In this document: piece by piece, positions 52,300 through 62,000 of the stretch
How positions within the stretch are numbered: the stretch's first letter is position 1
How the letters are laid out: each line of letters starts with the position of its first letter
Assembly (NCBI RefSeq): GCF_001949145.1
Contig: NW_019091437.1
Coordinates: 71,472 to 133,471, forward strand
Direction of reading: 5' to 3'
Length of the DNA: 62,000 nt
DNA from: Acanthaster planci
Lineage: Eukaryota; Echinodermata; Asteroidea; Valvatida; Acanthasteridae
Position numbers and translations under genes: made by a program
Notes under the pieces: model-generated
The model's database searches: none
What the model was told of the DNA's origin: nothing
Seen by the model: only the letters and a program-made list of their open reading frames with translations

Positions 52300-55200
52300 C
52301 ATGAAGGTGTTCCTGTTTAATCAGCTATGCAACAGTGTAGTGCCACCCATCCATGTCTGAGTATGGCTGTCTGTTAGGTATCAAGAGGCTCTACTGTGCC
52401 CCAAGTTAACACCTGCCAAAATGCATTCTGAACCTGCAAAGCAGTCTTCTTGGCACTGGGGTAATACGAAACACTTTGGTAAACAGCTGCCCTTAAATTC
52501 ACTGCACTGCACTGTACATACGTGCACAGTGCCATATGTGATGCAGTGTTACAACCATCACCAGAAAAAAAAATGAAACATGATCTCCAGAATAAACAGG
52601 CACATGCAGAGGACGTACAAGATGGATAAGATGGATATGACAACCGGTAAGATCACCAACCTGAGATCTCCCGAGATCAAAATATCCCAATGCAAACCGG
52701 AAACAGCCACTAACCAGTGACAAGTGCCTTGGTCCCACGCAGGGTGTCACCAAACATGTGCTGCCCATTACAATCACTGACTCACGAGCTTGGGTCCTGG
52801 ATAGTAATACTCCAACCCCACTGGGCCTGGTCTTGATTACTACCTGGTGGAATTTAATACAATTTTTTTTCTTCAGGAGAGAGGTGGAGCAGAGATGATG
52901 GAAGGTTAAGGTAAGGTTGGTGATGAGAGTTATTAAGAAAATTGGGAGTGGATTAAGTAAAGCAATGAGAGAAGAGTGCATGGGTGCAAAGAAGGCAATT
53001 GTTATCTCTCAGAAGCTGCGTACCGTTAAAAAAAAGGTTTCTTAACTGAAAGGATGGTGAAGGGTAGATCCAGAGTTTGCTTGGGAGGCGTGGACCGGCC
53101 ATTTTTTAATTATGCTGAGGACTGTACAAACGTGCATCATGTGCAGTGCATCATGAGCTCCATGTATCAGGGTTTCGGCAGAATGTCAGGCTTGACTGTA
53201 TTGATCTGCTTGTGCCCCTCCCCTTGAAGCTGCGTTGGCCAAGTCAAAATCCACAGTTCAGTTCAGTCACCCACAGATATCACCAAACATACACAACCTG
53301 GCCACAGTTTGTTGAAACTTGCACTATGGCTGCAAACACTGTGTGAACACACAGGCAATGGATGCTACACAGTCAAACCTTTTCAATAAGAGGTCCTTCG
53401 GACTTGGCATATTACCTTGTTATAGCAGGAACTTTGAATTATCAGGAATTAATACAAAGAAAAATAAAAGATTGGGACCTAAAAATTTTCCTTGTTACAA
53501 GGAGAATCTTGTGTTCCTAGCTCTGTGTATTAACAGTGCTCTTATTAACGAGGTTCAACTGTACATGTACCAGTAACTTGCGCTGAAAAAATGCACATCC
53601 ATTGGTAATTTCCTTTTCTCCAACCAAAAAGGCTTCTTGAAATACAATCCGGGGAGAGTTTGATTAGAAAGAGATGGTTGTCATAACGATATCATGATAA
53701 GCCAAAACTGCAGGTATCAAATGACCTACTTCATTCTTTCTATCACAGCTGACCACATGGTGCAATCTACCCAAAGGAATGGATTGTAGAAATTTAAGGC
53801 AGACAGGATCTAAATCAAACCAGAGACAATTTTAGACTAGAAGACCTGTTTCAACAAAAAAGTACAGGCGCAATCCATCCCTCAAAGGGGTCCAACCATC
53901 GGAGGTAATGTGTTGTTGGTGTCTCAGAGGCTGTTCTTTATTAATTTAATATTGTTACATTGAATGCACAAAAAGTTTACTCAAGCGTATCCCAGAGGAA
54001 GAAGAAATACCCTCTAACGTGACGCCACATGCATAAGGTCTGTCAGGACCAACAAGAAGCAGCAGATAACATGTACATGTATGTATTGAATGGGGGTATT
54101 AAATAATGTTGCACAAACTTATTATACCCAACTGATTTGAATTTGGGCCAATTTTTCTGCCATTTAATCAGTCGGGTTCGGTTGTTTTGTGTTTCGCGTT
54201 TGCGATTTTTGGTGAGTTAGTTTGGTTAAGCCATCTTGGGAAATAACCAAACACAAACCAATGTACATGGACCTACTCAAAAAAGCAATGGCATTACCAG
54301 AAATGTGATTGAAAAGGCTTCTGATGTAATCATTTTTGTAGAAACAATGCGCGACGCGCGTATGCCCAAAATAAAGTGCATTCAAGGTCATTCAGAAACC
54401 AACGATATGGCCATACAAGGTCTGCCCAATGACCACAACCATACATGTATATGCTGCCCAGCATGCGTACCTTGCCTTATTGAAAGCAACTCGCATTCCC
54501 CTTTTAAGGTACTCTACCTGAGTATTCAGAAACACTTCTTGATTATCTACCTTTTTTTTCCCTTGCACACCTTTCTTCAAATGTGTACAAAAGGCTCCTC
54601 AGTAGGAACCCAAAATTATTTTCAATTCTTTGGGGAAAGATTATCGGGACAATAAAATCTCTGGTACGAGTTGCTAAATTGCTAGTCACTATGTAAATAT
54701 TCCCTGTCCAATTATGGCATGGGTGCAAGAGCCTGCATCCACAGCTCGATTTCAGGGGGATAACAGAGGGTCGCACCGCCTCACCCCCTAAACTCCTCAA
54801 ACCAAACGAAGCGTAATGGTGACGAGAAATAAGTTAATCCTCGCTGCCCTCACTGGGACTCGGGTTCGAAGCCCCCTGACAATACTCAGTGAGATCACAC
54901 TGCTCGGAGAGGTCAAATTTCTTTTATGCAGGTTTCCCCCTTTGCTGCGCTTGGGGAGGCCAAGTTTAATTGTGGCTCGGCGCTTTTGTATTTATAATAG
55001 GAACTGCCAATTAAGAGCGATTAACCTAGAAATCTAAAACAATTTGCCATCAAGACACAGCGGTCAGGCATTGTGCATCACATGTATTTCTGTGCGGTAA
55101 ATGGCATTGCTGAGAGTGACACCTGGTCACAGGTGGCAACAAGTTCCTAACAACCTAACTAACAACATTTCCTAAGTGTGCAAATTCAATGTAGAAGCAT

Positions 55201-56021
55201 AATGGGAGGAGAAGAGCCAGGAAAGGGCACAAATGAATGTGGAAATAGAAATAAATCAAAATACCTGCTGTTTATGTACACGTGCCTTCAGTTCGTGAAA
55301 AGTCCAAACCTCTAAAAACAGCTACACGTAGATCACTGACAGAGGGGAAATTGGCACCTTAATACCAATGCACTGGTAAGTTTTAATTTCGTTGAAATCC
55401 TTAATCTGAAATGCAGTTGAACTTGGCGAGCTAAACTGTACAGCAAATGTCAAGCCCAACCTGCTGTTTAATAATAACATGTCAGTTCTTGGCTACAGTT
55501 ACATGGACAATGCCAAAAAACTTCCCTGCTCTGTTTTTGTAACACGTGATGAATGTATGCCTCCAGGGCACATCCTTGATCTTCCAATCCCACCAGTTTC
55601 CCTTCAGGGCCAATTACCCTGCTTCTGCCACCCCCCCTCCCTCCCCTCCCCTCCCCACCGAGCAGCAGTCCAAATTAGACCTAGACAGCCAATTGGAAAT
55701 TGGCTATCATTTAAGCGAGGCCGGCGACGAGAAACGAGTTAATCTCTTTGACGAAAAATTCGATCACGGGCAGAGAAGGGGGCACGGGCAGCTGGTAGGA
55801 GCAGCCTGATTGCGGCTGGAGGTGCACGGATGTTGATGAGCACGTACTGGTACGTGTGTATGTTAACAATACACATGCTGACTGTTCATGCACTGAATAC
55901 TGTGACTCAGAGGCAAGCACATATTGGGGAGGGGGCAGGGATTACAGCTTCGGCAGAGAATCTAACACTAAGTACAAAGCTCATGAATTCTCTCAAGACA
56001 AGTGAACACAACTTGCTCATG

Positions 56022-56200
56022 TGGATAGTGTAGCCTTGTGATTAGGGTCTATAGCACCGCATCAACAGGTCAGTGGTTTGAATCCAACGATAGTGTATAA
56101 GGTACATGTATATTGTGACCATGGGCAAGTCACTTTCTCCCCAACTTGCCTAGACCTCTCCCTTTGTACTCCTAGTACAAAGGGATACGTTTCAGGGTCG
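56022..56200 (+). mobile_element. tRNA-derived SINE-like element
   Basis: A-box-like TAGCCTTGTGATTAGG (56031-56046) and B box GGTTTGAATCC (56075-56085) in tRNA spacing. A body word, GACCATGGGCAAGTCACTTT, resembles the GACCTTGGGCAAGTCACTTA word of the vertebrate MIR family. It ends with a small palindrome, TTTGTACTCCTAGTACAAA. It does not fold as a functional tRNA. Confidence 0.65.
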
Positions 56201-58078
56201 CGTTTGCAGGCACAGATGTGGGGTCACCCCCCCTTGCTCTGAGACAAATGGAGAATAAACATAAAAATGGGGAAGGTAAGTGGACCAATACCATTGTAAG
56301 CAATGTACATGCACGTCATGTAGTGTTTCATCATCGTTTCCGCTTGTCTGCAAAAATGAGACATTAAAAAAACATCTGCCGCCCTGACAACCCCCTCCCA
56401 CAGAAAAAAACCTGGATCCACCCCTGGTTTGATACGTGCCATATGTACCTGATGGTTTTCAGAATTTTTATGGGCCGAACAATCGGGGACAGAAAAAGTG
56501 TACAACTTGAAGACCACTGAATACATGCATCATAATGATATATAAAAATTCCTTCTTATTTTGATACACAGTGCTCTATGAAGAGTCCTAAAGTATGGTA
56601 TTAAAATACAAGTGATTGCTTCCACTAGTCTCTCCGTTAAATGATTTCCAGCCAGAGAACAGTCTTTTTGATATATTGCATTACATGGACATTGTGACTG
56701 TGAGCATGTATCAGTAAACCACGCTCAAATGCAAGCATATCTAGCATGTGCAGTACAAATTTGTATCTGCTATAGATTCTATGGGATAGTGCACCCTCCA
56801 TGAACATGTATATTCAAGTGCTGACAGAGATGCTATAGCCAACACTTGAATCACTTGGTGTGGGTGCACACACATACCACACAATTGGTTTGCACCTATT
56901 CGGATAAAAAGTACTTGTGCGTACATGTACCTTCTGCCCTGGACGCGCACGCACCTGCAGGTACAAGTGGTTTCTTGTGAGCTACGCAAAATAACAAGGA
57001 ATGAACTGGAACCACAAACCCACAAAAGAAATTTGCAAGGACAAAGGAAAATCCACCTGTGATGGTGGCGCCGAATGATGAGATTGAAGACTGACCAAAC
57101 ATGTATGGCATGTGTTGTCACAAAACAAGATTCATCGTGAACTCAATGCCACACTTTTAAGTGTAAGCTTTACCAACAAGCCTACAAGGTTATCGGCAAT
57201 GCAACAGATCATCGGATACTACAAGCTGATCGCAGCTCTTTTCATTCAGAAGAGAAATTTCTGCAACGGGGAGGTTCTCACTTGGCAGATTATAACATGT
57301 TGACCTGCCAAGAATGTGTTTTCAAAAGGATGCGGGGCTTAACCACGCTCACGCGCCGGCATCTGAATTTCACGTTCCCCAAAGTTTAAACTTGTCATCA
57401 GAACCACACACTTGCTAATGACCCACAGATCCTACAATTACTCACCTATTTGTCATCCTTTGCAGTTTCTACACTGTTACCCTACATGCCCCAGGACTTT
57501 GTAATCATCTTGTTGCTGGCTCCCTGCGCCCAAATTAGTTTGCACTCGGATTTGTTTCCAAGCGTGAAGGCGTTTGGCTCGCGGGAAGGCCTACGGAGGA
57601 TCCTCACACCAACCCACGGCCCGACCTGGTGATGGAACCTTTGCAACGGAAGGATACTCGTATGCCGTTTTTAGAGGAAAAACTGCAAGCTGATCTGTTT
57701 GGTAAGACACCTGATAACCCATGAGGCATTACTCAGTTTCTGTCTACTTTTTTTTCATTCGAAGCTACTAGAACACATCAAAAATTAATCCACCCCCCCA
57801 AAGGAGCCATAAAACGGTGTTTTCCGAAAGGCTTCTTTTCTGCAAAATTTGACCACTTCCCATGGACTACAACCACGGAAAAGCCTCTTTCTAGCTAGCA
57901 ATGACATCCCTTTTAGGTGGCAAGATACCACACATATGGCAGTGCACACTGTTTGCCACACAAGACAATCTCTTTTACACCTTACCCACAGGTTCTGTAC
58001 ACTGATTGGCCGAGAGCAAGTAAATGGTCTCTTTTTTGCTATCTTGCTTTTCACAGATAAGGAATTACTGTACACCTG

Positions 58079-58140
58079 TAGCAACCAAAGATCTATACCT
58101 ATAGCAACCAAAGTTCTATACGCATGGCAACTAAAGAACT
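58079..58140. repeat. Degenerate 24-bp tandem repeat
   Basis: Two and a half copies of a unit with TAGCAACCAAAGATCTATAC. The third copy is diverged (GGCAACTAAAGAACT). Confidence 0.7.
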
Positions 58141-59809
58141 AAATGTACATGTATACGCATGATCATCGGCATTGTGTGCAAATGCATACTGATGTGATGT
58201 GCCTGTTGAGTTCATTAAATGCATTCCAAAGTGCCAGCACTACAGACCTACTGGTGGGTTCAAGCATTTCCTGAAGCGGTACATGTAGATTGGAAAAGTG
58301 CTGGTACATTTTCAGCTAATTTCTTATTCAAAAATTGACGTACCTTTAATATAGATCAAAATAATCATCCGTCACTTGGGGAGAGTTGCTATAAAACAAA
58401 TATTGACTGCTTTATCTCAGTGACCCATGGAGAATTTTAGTTTCCCGGTTTTTGTTTTTTTTTCCGGTTTGACTCCATAAAACAGAACGCTCCATGGATC
58501 TTCTCAAAGGTTAGTTTTACAGCACCACTCGAAACAGTCAATAATTATAAGCAACTGGAAGAAAGGTGAACAGGTGCACAAGGGGGGGGTGACTTATGAC
58601 TAGAGCACACTTTGATAATGAAACATCTCAAAGGTTGGAAAGTTCTGTTCCTTCAGTGCTTCTTTTGGAAATTTGTGAGTCCCACTGGGAATTTAATTGT
58701 CATGTTACTTATTATTTCTGAGTGAAGTGTGTCAAGGTATTGACTACTGTCCCCATTCAGAAACATTAGTCTTCCCAGTGGGAAGAGTGGGTGATCGCTA
58801 GATCGGAATATGTGTGAGTAGTGTTCTTGTTGGAATGTTTTAAAGCATTGCAATCTTTGGAATGCTGCTTGCAAAAGGATCCACTGGGATGGGTATGACC
58901 TTACTCCACTATCTGCTCACGCATCCTCCATCCCTCAATCTATGTGTACATGTACATATGTATTGAAAGGATGAAGGTAAGGTTAACTGACTGGTAATAA
59001 TGCAAAGATCGCCTTTAATTATTTTCGACTATGGTGTGTTATACAAACTTGACACTGCTTCAATCGTGTACTCCACAGGTATTCACATGTCCCTAATTGG
59101 TTAGAAGTGAATGCTTAGTGTCAGTCTCTGAGGAAGAGTACAGATCCCATGAGCCACTGGTTTGTTTCAAACCAAATTGAATATAAAGGCCTCGATTCCG
59201 CAGTGATTTCAATCATTTCTGTTTTGTTGTGTTAACTTGTGGACAACACGAAATTAGGAGAGTACATTTTCAGAGTTTCTAGTACGGGACATCCTTTTAA
59301 AGAAATTATAATCTGACAACGTTACTCTTCAAAGCATTGTCTGTGACTGCATGTAAAACTGTTTTTCAGCACTCAGCCACTATCACTGGCTGCCTGACCT
59401 GGACTTCATGCTAAATGATACCCGCCTAAAGTCACATCCTTCATTGAATAACATTCTCTTCCTAAGACAAAAAAATTTGAAGGAAATGACATTTTTCTCC
59501 ACCCTTCAGTTGCCATTCCACCAATAGTCTTTTTAATAACTCAATACCGGAGATAAAGGCACTCTTCATGTGTAAAGGCCCAGGCCCCATCCAAGTTTGT
59601 GCCTTCACTCATTACTCAACCAGGCCAGAAATTACCCACTTCCGTGGGGATTTCCCAAGTGTTTCGCCGTGAAATCTAAGTGGCTACTATGACTTGGCGA
59701 CTGGCCAAATGGCACTAACCTCCTGTAGCATTGCACATAAAAGATAAAAGTTTCTCTAAACTGATTTGCAAGTACAGCTGATGGGATTTTTATTCTACTT
59801 ATTGGGGAC

Positions 59810-60138
59810 TAATCATCGTTACTCTCGACTGCAAAGCTGAGCTGTAAAGGATGCAGCTCTACAAAATGGTTAAGCCCATCGAAGCCACGCACAGGCTCCT
59901 CAAGCTGCTGTTTGCTGAACCACATTCGACCACACGGCACAGTAGGACGTCGGAAGTGTTGATTTCTCACCCAGGGAGGAAAACTAGAGAACTGAAAGAC
60001 CGACTTGGAGTCGGTGCTCTCCTTGCGGCACAGGAGAGCACCAATTAAAAACTCTATTTGCATACATAGACTGGGAATCGAACCTGGGCCACAGTGGTGA
60101 GAGGAGAGCACTTAATACACTCAAGCCACTTGTGCCAT
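59810..60138 (-). mobile_element. tRNA-derived SINE-like element, minus strand
   Basis: On the minus strand the head TGGCACAAGTGGCTTGAGTG (A-box region) is followed by a perfect B box GGTTCGATTCC (plus 60074-60084), then a longer body with the internal hairpin GGTGCTCTCC/GGAGAGCACC. The 3' boundary is uncertain. Not a tRNA gene: the acceptor stem is absent. Confidence 0.55.
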
Positions 60139-62000
60139 CCATAATAAGTACAGGATGTGTACCCTTTTCTTTGCATACCAGGTGTTTCCCTTCACCAACA
60201 TAACCTTTTCATTTCATCTGCTTATTTTTCACTGAACTCAAAGAGCTGCAAAACAGTACTTTTAGTAGAAAAAGATGAAACTTATCAAGATACACCGTAC
60301 CAAGCAAACACGTACATGTATACCCGAGAAGATCAACTACAAATGCTTGTTTTGCAGTAACTCTAGGGGGGCTACTGTTTGATCAATCTCAGGGGATTAA
60401 GAATAAAAACTCTATGCTGATAAGTAACAAAGTAGAATTGGATTGTACGCCTCCATTAAAGGGGAGGACGCTTCCAGTGAGTGTGAGTTCATCCTTAGAC
60501 ATCACATGGAATGACTTCCTTTTCCACTGGTTGCCAAGACATAATTAATGCATGATGACTTTTGGATACCCAAATCCCAAACTACATTTAATGCAAAGCC
60601 TTAAAAGTAACAACCAAGGTGAAAACTCTATATTATCAGTGAAATTCCCTGTGGTAGGTACATTGTACATGTACCAAACACTTCATATTTCTACATTAAG
60701 AAAAGTGATTTTTGCTATTACAGATTACCAATTTAAGAGGCAACCCTAAAGTGGTTTGATTTATTCCGACTGTGGTAAATGGTTTCAAAAATGCACAGCC
60801 TCTGAAAACACCTTCTTCCAAAAAGAGAAGAATGCCGGCAACATCGTCAGAAAATAGTAGCTCCTTTTGAGCTTTGCTACATGTAGATGTAATTAAGCTT
60901 GTCAGCGATCAATCTTGCGATGATGTAGGGTACAGATGCTCCAAGTGCAACAGGTTGATCCAGCGGTGAGAGACATTTATTCACGCAACATCTGTGCATC
61001 ACAGTGTCAACCTGACCACGGATGCAGGAACAGGTTCCATGCTTTTCATGTCAGCAGTCACCCCTGCTTCTGACCCAAACAGATGAAAAGACAGCGGGGA
61101 GCTGAGAATCATCTTTCCTTCCCCCCCAACTTATCCCGCTGATCCCTCACGTAATGAAATTAGGAAGTGGGCAATTTGTCAAGAACAGGCTTTCAGGACT
61201 ATGATATGGAAGTCCAAGGTGTGGCCTTTGCACTTGTCCAGAATGAACGAAGTTACATTCAGACGAACTTCCTGGTCACAAAGCGAGACACAAACTCCTA
61301 GCAATATCTTCAAACAACATCCACAAGTATTTTTTTCCATTGAAAGTCCTGCCTCAGTTAAAAGTGTTGATTACATGAATTCTAAATACTTGATTCCCCC
61401 CAAATAACCGAAGTTTCTGAACAGTTGACAATTTTCGAAAAAGTATCATGAAATCTGATTTTATACAGAAAACATCCTTTGTCCTCCATTAAAAGGTAGC
61501 AACAGTCTTAATCCAAGCCCAAAGATCCCTCAAAATCTACAAGGGCAGATACTGCATACCTTCAGTTGGGTACATTTGCTTACAAAACTGACACCACAAA
61601 GTTTTCACCCCTGAGAAAGGTTGGCTACTCTAAAGAGTACTTGGAATTTCTTGTAGGCTCAAGTGTAATACACCTACAACTTTACCTTACTTTTTAAACC
61701 TATCCCCCCCCAAAAAAAAAACTGACACTCCTTTCCATGCTAAAACCACCAAAAAATTAACAGGAGCCTTCTTCTAAACTTTTTGGTGTTTGTGACACTC
61801 AAAACTGTTGATGGTCTAATGTGCCAACGCAGGTCTTCCAGAGTATTCAATATACATTGTTAGTGGTATTAAATTGGACATTCATGAACATGTACCAGAA
61901 ACATGTTTTGTGAATGGCCCCTGAATTACACTGCAATGGGATGTACATGTACATGTATCTACATTTGATCTTACATGTATGAACATCAGTAATGGATGTG

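Larger units (their letters stand above)
46806..62000. other. Upstream 15 kb without supported exons
   Basis: No exon could be phased to the receptor and no other gene is recognised on either strand. Contents: N gap (48835-49051), SINE-like units (56022-56200 and 59810-60138), short tandem duplications (52256-52299, 58079-58140), C-runs and TACATGTA words. A CpG-richer patch near 57340-57660 ends in a good minus-strand donor (GACAAATAG|GTGAGT, near 57446) and could be a 5' untranslated exon of the receptor. That is a guess. Confidence 0.45.

Noticed and set aside
56896-57111. Minus-strand open frame with hydrophobic N-terminus (MPYMFGQSS...), possible signal-peptide exon
   Set aside because: Donors follow at phase 1, but the first known receptor exon starts at phase 0, and about 10 kb separates them with no linking exon. 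Kept only as a remote possibility.
60074-60138. tRNA gene (perfect B box GGTTCGATTCC)
   Set aside because: No acceptor stem pairing or anticodon arm; a longer non-tRNA body follows, so SINE-like element is preferred. The same reasoning applies at 15470 and 56022.

Overview
The window is animal nuclear DNA with long introns, GT-AG splice sites, dispersed SINE- and MITE-like repeats and several tandem arrays. Three protein-coding genes can be built exon by exon. Gene content suggests a marine invertebrate, most likely a deuterostome such as an echinoderm, hemichordate or amphioxus. No species can be named from the sequence alone. The assembly contains a 217-base N gap (48835-49051), one isolated N (4019) and a remnant of Illumina adapter inside an exon, so it is a short-read draft.

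Left end, plus strand. LYRM4 (ISD11, the mitochondrial iron-sulfur assembly subunit) has three coding exons at 949-1034, 2836-2956 and 3212-3280 and encodes 91 aa. About 6 kb of repeat-rich spacer follows, including an 11-copy 41-43 bp satellite. TMEM170 then follows on the same strand (exons 9341-9413, 11171-11341, 11926-12056; 124 aa; three-pass ER/nuclear-envelope protein). Its first intron holds a palindrome of about 790 bp.

Centre and right, minus strand. One very large gene runs from 46805 or beyond down to 17010. Eighteen coding exons give about 1415 aa; the 5' exon with the signal peptide was not found. The domain order is: a bacterial-type glycine-betaine substrate-binding domain (OpuAC-like), a GABA-B-type Venus flytrap domain, one transmembrane helix, a receptor tyrosine kinase domain with an insulin-receptor-like YxxxYY activation loop, and a Ser-rich cytoplasmic tail ending in a class I PDZ-ligand-like motif. 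This resembles a Venus kinase receptor with a second, different ligand-binding module added at the N-terminus. It is the most interesting object in the window.

The catalytic-loop exon of this kinase (18998-19111) carries the exact 24-base Illumina P7 adapter sequence plus a poly-A run in place of the codons after His-Arg. The apparent frameshift, premature stop and missing catalytic residues are therefore an assembly artefact and not evidence of a pseudokinase.

The right-hand 15 kb (46806-62000) and the large introns contain no exons I can support. They hold SINE-like units, inverted-repeat elements and short tandem duplications.
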